From positions 26,369,501-26,433,500 of the forward strand of contig NC_088339.1 of the NCBI RefSeq assembly GCF_036884655.1: a stretch of 64,000 nt of DNA. The letters run 5' to 3'. Position numbers and translations under genes: made by a program. Shown one piece after another: positions 1 through 10,088 of this stretch. Numbering within the stretch: position 1 is the first letter of the stretch; each line of letters begins with the position of its first letter. Source of the DNA: Musa acuminata AAA Group (Eukaryota > Streptophyta > Magnoliopsida > Zingiberales > Musaceae). The notes under the pieces were generated by a model, which saw nothing but the letters and a program-made list of their open reading frames with translations, made no database searches and was not told the DNA's origin.

Positions 1-2373
1 GTGATGGAATTGAAGGCCTTCAGAAACCATGGCAAGTGCAGTCAAAGGTGATTCACTCCCCCCCGTCAGAATGCTGTACTGAAGTGAAATGGAATGGACC
101 AGAATAATGAATACATTGTAGTTGTCACAGACAAACATGCACGACCCATCACTGCTGGCGCTGGTTGCGAGGATAACCCATTAAGCATGCAATTAACCTT
201 GATGCATGCTACTTTGGTCATCTTCTTCTTCTCCAACCGGAGGAAGGAAGCTCCTCGATGAAGAAGAGGGTCAGAAGGTGAACCAAAGTTTGAGCCAAAA
301 AGGTAAAGAGGAGTTTCTTTTCGTGTAACCCATCACTGCTTTAGCATCATCATCATCAGCAGTCGTGGAGCTCGGAGCTTGTGGGGGACAAGGCCACGGG
401 AAAGACGACAGCTTTGAGATTTTTGGCATGATGAAGCGATGGAGTGGGGCGGTGTTCAAGGTAATGGAAACTGGAACAACGGAAGCCTGTTTGCGTGAGG
501 ATAGTTTGAATGGCAATGGAAACCACTTTAATCGAGGTGAGGGACAGTCGAGCTTATTACTGTCAGCCTTTGTTCACTCACGCCTACTTCGAATCGCAGC
601 CAAATCCTGCATTTTGGGAAGAGGACAGCGTGTCGATGCATCGATGGAGGAAATGAGTGTTGTGAGATCCCTTCAAGTCACCATCTAAAAGGCCCATGGA
701 CCTCAGCCTATCACCAGTTGTTTGCAATGATTGAGAGCTCAGCTGATGGACTCATTCCAACATGTTTCTGATCCAGTAGATAAGGATTGGATTTAGTAGC
801 CAGACAGACATATCATCACCATCAGTGTACAGTTGATGCACGACAATCATGTGCTCAAGTTTGATTCCAAGCAGAAAGTGACAGGGTGTCCTGTTCAGCT
901 CGTGTGGGTCTCCTGTTAGATCAATCTCCTTCCACCTTCTCAGAGAGTTCACTGTTGGGAAGACTGCAACCATCTGAGCTGCAGGTAGGGGATGAGAACT
1001 TATGTTGGAAACAGATTCAGATGATTGGACCTTGAATGGATCAAATAGGTGTGTGCTAATTCATTCAGAGAACTTATGATACAAGCAGTTCTGTTCTTTG
1101 AACACAAGAAAGACCAGTATGCTGGGATAAAAAATTTCTGTGAACACATCACATGTTGTTGCCATCGAATGAAGTGATCCACCAAACACTGCATACATTC
1201 TGGTATAAAGTTACAGCCATCATTCAACATCCAAAGACTACATTTATTCCACTCCAAAGTGGGCAGTCTGTACTACCCCACTAGATTATACAATACAAGT
1301 GAAGCTCAACCGCTGGACCATTCTTACACTCTATATGAAGCTAAAGAAAAGCAAGCATCGATGAGGACATCTTTTGGAAAGGGTGAGACAAATCTGCAAC
1401 TGTGAACATCTCAATTGTTAATAGTGAGTTTATATACATCAAGAGTGAGACTATAGTGAGTTTATAAAAATCTGCAAATCTGGCACACCATGGATCATGT
1501 GTCTACTGTCAAGAATAATTTCTGGCAGTATGCTCTCTCAGGTGTGGTGAGTTGTATCCACAATTCCTATGGCTTGGAATTGAAAAGATGAAATCCAGAG
1601 ACAGCCTGCATCAACAGAAAGAAGTTCTTGCAATGTGCTTTTGTAATGCTGTACTTTCCAACTGGCTGCGTCCACCCGAAACCAATCCTCTTTACTAAGT
1701 GGCAGTGAAGGTCAAGTCCCTGCACATCTAGCCAAATGCAAATTAAGACTTTTAGAAGGCCAAAAGCAACAAATCCCGATCACATGATCTCTTCTTCAAT
1801 GCATCAGTTGTAAAGTAGACACTAAAGACCAGATGTACCACACCGGAAGCCTCTGATCAGAGACAAAAATTGATATCATTGGATTTTGTTGATTTCATAT
1901 CCTTGCAATCTATCTAAACCATCGGTGAATGGTGAATCATGATGCATCTCCAGATTGTTTTGTCCAAAGAAGAGAGAAGGCAACCAAAACAAGGTTCAGA
2001 AGTGTTTTGTAGTTCGATGTTTTTCTACCGGTCTCGTTAGGGAAAACTTTAGATGTCAGATGTGCAAGTGGTAGTATGAAAGTCATCAAGTGGAATCACC
2101 ATGAGCCATGCATGATGTTTCCTGGTAATAAAGCTAATGCACATCTCGACAACCATATGGTCCATGCAGCAAATCCACCATTCTGACCCTTGCTGAGATA
2201 TCCGATCCAAAGCTCACAAGTAATGCAAATTTGCTAAACAAACACATGGAACTGTCACCTATAAAAGTGGATCTCATAAAACGTTTGCTATTTCCAAGAG
2301 TTAAATCATTTTTGTTGGCACATGGACGAGACAACTTACAGCACTGCAGTTATCACTACCAGATGAAAGATCA
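1..2373. other. Gene-poor 3' flank of the pseudokinase gene
   Basis: I see no convincing gene in this stretch. Short open frames occur on both strands, for example a minus-strand frame at 271-516, but none shows a recognisable domain or a clear splice context. The part nearest 2373 is probably the 3' untranslated region of the minus-strand kinase-like gene that ends at 2374. An exon of a gene lying to the left of the window cannot be excluded. Confidence 0.4.
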
Positions 2374-4030
2374 TCATCTACCGATGTCTTCAAGCCGCCT
2401 GATAACTGCTCTGATATCTGGTCGGAGAGCAGGTGAAGGAGAGCAACAAGTCATTGCAAGTTGAAACAGCATCAGTAAACCTTCTTCATTAGTGGAATTC
2501 TGATTTATACTGTCCTCTAGGAGATTGGAGCTAAAAACATCCGAGACTTTATGCTCAAGAACTAAAATTCTCAGGGAGGTGGGGAGATGAAGGTCTTTGG
2601 ACTGCAAGAAATTGTTGGTGAGGGGGTCCTTTTGAGTGAGCATTTCAAGAAATACCACCCCCAAACCGTAGATATCGGTCTCTCTGCTGGCATCTTTCAT
2701 CTTGATCAGCTCAGGTGCTCTGTAACCCTGGGATGCCGGGGCTTCAAGCATCTCTAGGGCCGCTGCGGGATTCAAGATGATGTGCAAGCCGAAATCTGAG
2801 AGCCGAGGCTGGAAATCAGCATCAAGTAAAATGTTGTTCGATTTGAGGTTGCCATGGATTATGGCCTTCTCGTACCCATTGTGCAGGTGGTCAAGCCCCC
2901 TTGCGACACCACAAGCTAATTTGTAGATAATATCCCATCTGTGTGCTTCAGCAACACCGGCTGTGAATGGAAGAAACTGTTAAATTCCATGAGTAAAACT
3001 CGAGTGTGAATCAAAGGACTATGTATACCGAACCAAACAATTTGAGAAACCAAGTGTAGAACAACCAAATAATATAGCCAAGCACAAAAGCTATCTATAT
3101 ATAAGATGGAAAGACCTAAATCTTCAACACCCAAATTTGTAGCATATGTCAACCATTTGTTCCAAATCATTCTCTTTTTCTCCCTAAAAAAGCCTCCGTT
3201 TTATTTGTTAGTACAAGATTCTGGTCCAAATGAATTACAAACTGACAAATGCATGACAATTCTGCCTCTCCAAACTCAATCACTGAACATAACATATGAC
3301 TCGAATGCCAAATCTAAGAGAAAATATTCAAGTAGCTAGTATATAAAACAGAAGATAAACACAAAAGAACGTAAAAAGGAGTACAATGCATATCAAAACT
3401 ATTCTAATAACAAAACTCATGCAAAATCCTGATTAAAAATTATTTTTAAGTTACATTGCAATCTTAAATGCCACAAATGAACCCAAAAAATAGTTCAAAA
3501 CTGATGAAAAAGATGACAGAAATCACACCTCTTAAGAACTGAGCAAGAGTTCCAGAAGCATAGAACGGATGCACGAAGAGCTTCTCCCCTCTCGGCCCCA
3601 CGTACATGGCCCCCGTCGGCACCAGATTCGGGTGCCGGACTGACCCCAACATCCGGACCGCTGGCAGCACCTCCTCAATCCGCCCGATACAATCCGGCCG
3701 GACAAAGCGGAGCAGAGCCACCGACTTGCTCCGCCGAATGCACGCCCGATAAAGAGTCCCATAGCTCGACTTGGCGACCACCTCCCCCGGCGCGTCCAAG
3801 ATGTCGTGAGCCGTCAAATTCTCCCAACCGGCGAACTTGATCAGCTCTTCCGTCACCAATTCCTCCTCTACCGCGTACCGAACTGCGCCGCCGTCCTCCA
3901 AAGAACGTTCTTTCGCTCTTCTCGACAGGAATCTCCTCCGAAAACAATGATGCCACGCGTACAAGAGGAGGAGGATAAGAAACGAGCAGGATAAACCAAG
4001 AAAGACCTTAGCACCGTGGTTCTTCCCCAT
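2374..4030 (-). CDS. LRR-less receptor-like pseudokinase, membrane anchored
   Basis: Two exons, 4030-3529 and 2960-2374, joined by a phase-1 intron, encode 362 residues. The N-terminus (residues about 9-26) is one hydrophobic membrane segment followed by basic residues, so the kinase-like domain should face the cytosol. There is no leucine-rich ectodomain. The kinase fold is recognisable from the glycine-loop region (GEVVAKSSYGTLYRA), the SDFGLH motif and the GYRAPEL segment. Two catalytic positions are changed: the VAVK lysine region reads VALLRF, and the HRD catalytic loop reads HGNLKSNN near residue 200. By family knowledge this points to a catalytically inactive receptor-like protein of the TMKL1/LRR-III type, probably a signalling scaffold. 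The start is the ATG directly before the membrane segment. The fold assignment is firm; the role is inferred. Confidence 0.8.
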
Positions 4031-4960
4031 ATCCTTCTTTCTGACCTTGATCTAGCTGCGATACCTCGAAAAAGACTTCACTTTTGCCTTAAAACAAAGG
4101 GAAAACAGATATTTCTTTTTGTTGTTGGAGTGAGGATTAGACTAGGAATGCAGAGACGGGAAGCTTCGGATGTGGGAGGAGGAGGAGGAGGAAATGAACA
4201 AAAAGTGGTACCTTCCGTTCTTGGGAGGAGGATTCGATGGAACTTTTAAGGGGGAAGAACCCCAGGGATGCCTTGGGGAAGCAAATGGCCGCCGGAAGAC
4301 TAAGGGGCGAGGGGAAACAGGTTGGGTTATCATCGTTAGCGTGGTGGGTCACACGCGGAGCGTTCTGGTTTGCTGGAGGTAGACTGTGCGGTGTTCTAGG
4401 CCGTGTTTTGGTCATTCGTGGAGGAGGCACGCCGCGAGCGGACGAAAGCGATCGAATCTTAATATTTGTTGCGTGAACAAGAAGATTCGGGTGTTAGGGT
4501 TTAGGTACCCCAGAAGATTCCGGTGTTAAAGTACCCCAAAGCAGTGGTTTCGGTACGGTCACGATGTCCTCTACAACCATCGTAGATGCTACATGTTTTG
4601 TATCCTCCACAAGATTCAGAGGTGTGTTCGTCAGAGAATACAAATTCCGTATTAATATTAATCTCAGATAATTTTTCTTTAGCATGTCCTCTCTTAGCAA
4701 GAACTCAAGCAAACGTAGAAATGCTACATTATTGAATCCAATTTGGCCTAGATGTTGTGCTTGGGAAAGAAATGTGAATTCATGATTACGATAAACAGGG
4801 GAATAACATAAATGGAATAGATAATGACTGTAGTTATGAAGTCACTCAACACAACACAGTAGCATTTATCCATATACAGCATTTGCATCACCGTTGAGTG
4901 GACGGAAACAAAACCAAGGAAACGAAAAGTGTTACTGGAATTGTCGGCTTATTTGCTGAT
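4031..4960. other. Upstream region of the pseudokinase gene
   Basis: This holds the 5' leader and promoter of the minus-strand pseudokinase gene. The first 400 bases are GC- and purine-rich, as in a leader, with short open frames on both strands that I regard as chance. A small imperfect direct repeat lies at 4482-4537. No gene is visible in the rest. Confidence 0.4.
4482..4537. repeat. Imperfect tandem repeat, two units of about 28 bp
   Basis: Two adjacent units share the order GAAGATTC, GGTGTTA and GTACCCC. The first unit also contains TTAGGGTTTAGG, which resembles plant telomeric repeat (telo-box) sequence. Confidence 0.5.
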
Positions 4961-7476
4961 TCAGTAAACAGCGATGTTCATTTCTGAGCTGCTCCTGTGT
5001 GCATGGCATTTGATCCAGAAATGCGAGAGCCTAGCAAGGGCTGCTGCTTGCCTAGCGATTTGCAGTCTGTACATTAACCTCAGCTCTGCCCACACAGCAT
5101 TGCCCACACTGCCTGCTTCAATGCTCCCGTCATACCCATCGAGGTCAAATGCTCCAAGGTTTCTAGAGAAAAGAAGCATTTGTGCCTTCACAACAAGGTT
5201 TTCAGAATAGATGGACCTTCCTTTCTTTTGCACCCTGAGATGGTAGAAGTCTTGGACGGCCTGCAAGACATAAAATTCACAGGAATCAAGTTAATGAGAA
5301 GAGAGGTTTTCTCCATTTATCATGCTGCTCGAGCAACTCGAGCACTATTGAAGGTACGCTTATCAAGACATTTAAAGATGCTATCTGATAAAAGGCTTGC
5401 GAGCAACAAATCTTACTTTCCACTGTGAAGAGGCTAAAACTACTCTGGGCCTGGTCAATTTGACATTTTGGTATACTACAGTAATTGGTGTCATGTTCTT
5501 ATTTTGCACCTATAAAATGATATTTAATACTGATCATTGCATCATACAAAACATAAAAAACTTTTCTAAATAAAATTTGGAAAAGCCAAGAAACAGAGAA
5601 CAATGGTTGTGCTGCGTCCTCGACCAGCTTTGCAATGAACATAAGTCGTTTTCCTACAGATAGCATTTTCTTCAAAAAAAATTGATGAAGAACCAAAAGT
5701 GCCACATTACAACAAGAAGAAATGAAACATGAGCAAAGAGATTGAAAAATAAGGACCATAGTATTTCGAAGATAAACAAGAAGATGATTCTTTTATTCAA
5801 TAATTAAATGTTGGCATCTGACTCGTAACAGTAATCCACCTGCATTTGCTGGCATCTTATGCATGGCAGCTACTTTTGTGCAAAGATACACTTTGAGCAT
5901 GACTTGGACAAATTTTAGAAAGTACATTTGTGATTCTAACTCTAACAGTAACAACTATTAAAAAAAAGTATTTCACAACATAAGCAATTCCAAAACATAA
6001 GAATAAAATTGATAATGCATCTCAACTGCAACTGCAAGAACCTTAGTTAACCACTTTACAAATTCAGAAGAAAGTTGCAAAAATGTATTCATGACTATGG
6101 CATGCAAATCTTTAGCAGGAGCCTCATGACAAATCAAGTACCAATAATGGAGATAATGTAAATAAAAACACTTGTGACGTCTCAAAGGGTATCACAAATA
6201 TTGGTGTGTTCACAATGAGCAAGAAATGGTGGCGCTTACAATGGATGAAGTCCACAGCATGGCATATATCTCCAAGTGATGAAGCAAAAAGGTAATCTCT
6301 TGTTGGCATCAGCAAATGTTCTATCCCATGAGCCTACTCAGAAGAACCAAAGATTTAATACCAAAACGAACACTTTATGAGTTCATAAAAGTAGTGACCA
6401 AAGTAGAAATACATTTTCAGTAAGAAGGGCATGCTACTTGATATCATATAGAGAAAAATGCAATAACCATGGAGTATGATGATGGTTCCAACTTATGGGA
6501 AGACAACCAAAGTACTAGCAACAAAGATAACAATATACAGGAGTTAAAAATTTCACTTACCTTTTAATATGAAACAAGACTAAGAAACAAGCAAAATATC
6601 ACAAAAGAGAGCAGAGAACAATTATGATCAAGGATGCTTCACAAATAAAATATATATTTCAATTACGAAACATGGTATCTCTATTTGATGTGAAAGAATC
6701 TCCAACTTTTGTTTCCGCATGATTCATAAGTTAGATAAAATCTCTTCTGAGATTCAACAATGAAATTTTAAGCTCAACAGATAATTACTGAGGTTACTGG
6801 ACTTTAAGCATTTCTTCTGGTGACATCAAACACTGGCAGAATAACCGGAGGCCATGAAGGAAAAAAAATATGGTGGAAGATGATGATATAATTTCAAAAT
6901 ATAATAATCCATTATGATTTGCAAACTGAACAGAGTAAACTGATCTGAACATCATATCAAATGATTAAAAAATTTGTTACAGCTGAAATCATTTAAAGAT
7001 AATAGAATAAAATTTCAGTTGAAATTTCAAACATATTGAATCAACTCTGATGACTAATTGTATAGCTTAACAAAATCCTTTAATGCGGCAAGTGAACATT
7101 GTTTCCAAAAACGACATAGTGATTGTGTATAGCCAAATTTTACTAGTGAAGAAAAAATGATCAGGTTTAAGGATCCACTAATAAGTGAAAGTGAACTTGA
7201 CTGAGGAATAAGAACACATAGTATCATAATAAGATCAGTCAGATCTATGAAATAATAGAAAACAAATTGTCTTCTCATTTCGTAGAATCTATAGAGCAAG
7301 AACAAGGACATAGAACAAGTACATAATTTGATACAAACACATTGACATGGAAAATCTTATAAAAGTATGACAAGATGAATCCTGCACATGATAAACCAAA
7401 CAGCTGGGAACATTATGGTTCATTATTATATATGTTGTACACCTAAGAAGCATAATAACTGCCGCAATAAGCAAAA

Positions 7477-7481
<5 letters not shown>

Positions 7482-7519
<38 letters not shown>
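7482..7519. repeat. (TA)n microsatellite
   Basis: This is an uninterrupted run of TA dinucleotides of about 38 bases inside the interrupted phosphatase pseudogene. Confidence 0.95.
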
Positions 7520-7520
<1 letters not shown>

Positions 7521-7599
7521 TGACATGTGCATAGATCTCTTATGTAGATGATATAAATGCCTTACATGTTTTCCATATGTTAGCATACCTGAAGTACAG

Positions 7600-7835
7600 G
7601 GCTCTTGTAGATTTGCTGGCTATAAAGGGCTCTTGAACCCATCTGCTCTCCAATGCGAAGTGTTGGCAATCAAGCAAGGCCTCTTCCATGCTTGGCAGGA
7701 GGGGCTTCACATCAATCGTATTGGAGACTGACTCCTTGATATTGAAAGAATGCATCACAAATGACAAGACTTCCCAATGGGAGATAAGGAACCTTTTGTT
7801 GGACATTCGCTCCCGAGTCCTCAAGTTCCTTTCTT
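7600..7835 (+). mobile_element. RNase H-like domain fragment of a retroelement, frameshifted
   Basis: The plus strand encodes an RNase H-like domain of the type carried by plant LINE-like retrotransposons (RVT_3 family). The first part reads ALQCEVLAIKQGLFHAWQ followed by GLHINRI and ends at a TGA near 7728. The adjacent frame continues directly as VLETDSLILKECITN and then WEIRNLLLDIRSRVLKFLSF. The EVLAIKQGL and ETDS segments correspond to two conserved acidic positions of the family. One frame change separates the halves, so the fragment is not functional. No reverse transcriptase or poly-A end was recognised nearby. It lies antisense to, and between pieces of, the phosphatase pseudogene. 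Confidence 0.65.
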
Positions 7836-7990
7836 TTGCGTACAACATTATACATCAGCGTCGTGTAGAAGAGAATCCGAGCCTCGACTCCCACAGCCCC
7901 CCTCTTCGCATCCACAAACCCAGTCCTAGGGCCACGAATCCTCCAAACCAACCTTTCCCCCTCTCATCTTCCGACGCAGTCCTCATCTCC

Positions 7991-8697
7991 TAATTCCTCA
8001 ATCCACATATATCCACACCAATTTTTTCAGCCTAAACTCACAATCCAGAAAAAGAGAAGCAACGGCGTCGGATCAAACAGCCAAATTGTCCACTATCTTT
8101 CCAATCAAGAACAAAGAGGTGACCATCTAGGGTTTTGCGACGGTGGAGGGAACTGTTCAAGATCCGGGGAGGAGTCCTCCTCTGCCACAAGCAATCCCCG
8201 GTTGCGTGGACTTCTCTCTCTCTCTCTCTCTCTCCCCTTGATTTCTCGTCGCTCCTTCCCTCCAGTAAACAACCACCAGCTGACCTTCTCGGCCACCCCT
8301 CATCGGCGCAACAAATTAATCCTAACGAGGTGGTCAGGACGAACAACGATAGTTGATCGGTGGAGAAGATTGTATGGACGTTCGAGATAGTGTGGGTCCC
8401 GTCGGTTCCTCCGTTCGCGCTTAGCTGTCTCGATTGACGCGCCAAACGGAAGAAAGGAGTTTCTCTATTCGTTGGAATGTTTGGGACCCACAAGCTCGGC
8501 GGATCTGCAAGTCAAAGCGACGTCGTGTGCCCCATGTTGATGTGGTCGGAAAGAAGCCTCCATGTTAATGGTGTAGAACACAAACAATAGAAAATACATA
8601 ATAATCTGACATTCCAAAAGCGATATTTTTAAGAAAAAGAAGATCTAGTCTTTGATTTTTTTGTCTGGGAAATAACTCATCATAAAGCTCACAACAG

Positions 8698-8774
<77 letters not shown>

Positions 8775-8875
8775 TAGTCCCATAAGTGAATCGGCAGGAT
8801 CAAAACAGTATTGCAAGATATGGAAGTGCAACAGTGCTGATCAACCGACCATGGTGGTGCTGCTCTGATTAGTGG
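7991..8875. other. Upstream region of the phosphatase pseudogene and 3' flank of the HD-Zip gene
   Basis: The GC-rich part at 8040-8500, with a (TC)n tract near 8216-8234, looks like the leader and promoter of the minus-strand phosphatase pseudogene. The rest is AT-rich and contains a (TA)n tract. I see no separate gene. Confidence 0.4.
8701..8771. repeat. (TA)n microsatellite
   Basis: About 70 bases of uninterrupted TA dinucleotides lie about 100 bases beyond the stop codon of the HD-Zip gene. Confidence 0.95.
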
Positions 8876-10088
8876 TTAAGATCGCTGAGGAATGGAATCA
8901 AGAAACAATGGCTCAAGCGGGAACGGCGCCCATGATGCGGCGGTCTGGCGGTTATGGTTGCTGTACTGATGGTGCTCCGAAGGCTGCGGGTTGGCCGGCG
9001 AGGAGGTGGTGGCTGGATTGGAGACACGCTCACAGGAAGGGCACATAGTGAGCGTGGTGGGAGGGGTCATTTGCATGTAAAGCTGGGGCGACAGCTTCAA
9101 GGCTCTCAGCTCCTGGACTTCTTTCTGAAGCCTTCTGTTCTCTTCCGTCAGGCTCTCACAGCACTTCTTGAGGAACTCGCAGTCCACCTCCGTCTGCTTC
9201 AGCTTGGTCCTGCAACAACCCCATCAATATTGTTCGGTTTAATCCTTAAATGTCACTCTCATATCTTCAATATAAAGACAAATGAGGATCTATGCATGTT
9301 GAACACCTTGCTCTTCTGTTTTGGAACCAGACTTCCACCTGCCTTGGCCGCAGGTTGAGTTGTTCGGCCAATGCTAGCTTTTGCTTCTGCTCACCAAACA
9401 GAGACGGGAACATTATCTACGCAGCTACCATTTCGTATCATTCGCTGTTGTAGGACTGACGGGAAGAGAAAGAGAGAGAGAGGAAGAGGGGAGAAAGGGT
9501 TACGGGGTTCAGGGTGCTGTGCTTCTTGAAGCTCTCCTCGAGGACGGCGGACTGATCCTTTGAGAGACGGAGCTTCTTGCGGGAGCCCTCGCCATCCTCT
9601 TCGTCACTGACTACCCTGAAGCAGGCTCGCTCAGCGTCGTGGTCGTCCCCAGCGAGGGCGTGACGCTCAGCCCGCTTGCCGCCCACGCTTGAGACCGCGC
9701 TGTTGAGGGAGGACGCGCCTCCCTCCTCCTCCTCCTCACTGACCTTTCCTGCTGTCGCAGCCACAGACGGCGCCCGATTCACGTCGATCATTGTCAATAG
9801 TGGTCGCGTCTCTCCTGCTCCACCCACGTTCGAGATTGATCCACCTGCAACCAAGATGTAACGTGTCACTGTTTACCGATAGATTTTAGCAAACGGCAGC
9901 ATCAGATCTACCGAGTCAAAAATGAACAAGGCTGAAACAGTACCTGAAGGACCGAGGAGGCGATGGCTTGGCATTGGCCAAGAAGGGGAGGAAGAAGGAG
10001 CCATGAGGCTGAGCCTAGGAGGGAAGTAATTGGTGGAAGTGTTTAAGCCAAGGCTTAGTGCTAGATCCTCTTTTTCCATCATCATCAT
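8876..10088 (-). CDS. HD-Zip class II homeodomain-leucine zipper transcription factor
   Basis: Four exons (10088-9944, 9844-9504, 9386-9307, 9209-8876) encode 299 residues. The N-terminus carries an LALSLGL motif, the usual EAR-type repressor motif of this class. An acidic serine-rich linker follows. The homeodomain spans about residues 137-193, starting [18 protein letters not shown] and including the recognition helix [11 protein letters not shown]. It runs directly into a leucine zipper ([18 protein letters not shown]). A CPSCE motif at about 245-249 is diagnostic of class II and is thought to act in redox sensing. Family members are nuclear repressors in shade, auxin and leaf-polarity responses. 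The intron between STLNP and KQKLALAEQ is at the position I expect for the class. The start is the first of four ATGs in a row. The fine subgroup is not assigned. Confidence 0.93.

Larger units (their letters stand above)
4961..7990 (-). pseudogene. Broken PTPMT-type dual-specificity phosphatase gene
   Basis: Minus-strand pieces, in order, match what I know of plant PTPMT1-like phosphatidylglycerophosphate phosphatases. An N-terminal piece near 7920-7840 reads ARILFYTTLMYNVVRKRK. Piece 6321-6240 reads PTRDYLFASSLGDICHAVDF. Piece 5669-5587 holds the catalytic signature HCKAGRGRSTT. A degraded piece lies near 5422-5290. The last piece, 5260-4961, begins AVQDFYHLRVQKKGRS and stays open to a stop. 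Several defects are visible. Joining the second and third pieces at their only good splice sites creates TAA. The donor after VLCFL reads GC without donor context. The next acceptor seems to have lost a G. The RPRVLLAPSQWQ region carries indels. The exon with WWD and LLGAVPF is not found. The N-terminal frame is shifted relative to its likely ATG. A retroelement fragment lies between the first two pieces. An alternative structure that restores function is possible but I could not find one. Confidence 0.7.

Noticed and set aside
6045..6122. Minus-strand exon-like segment reading APAKDLHAIVMNTFLQLSS
   Set aside because: It looks like coding sequence but lies in the intron position of the phosphatase between PTRDYLF and HCKAGRGRS and has no counterpart in that family.
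7540..7848. 102-codon minus-strand frame
   Set aside because: The plus strand of this segment encodes the RNase H domain, so this is mostly an antisense shadow.
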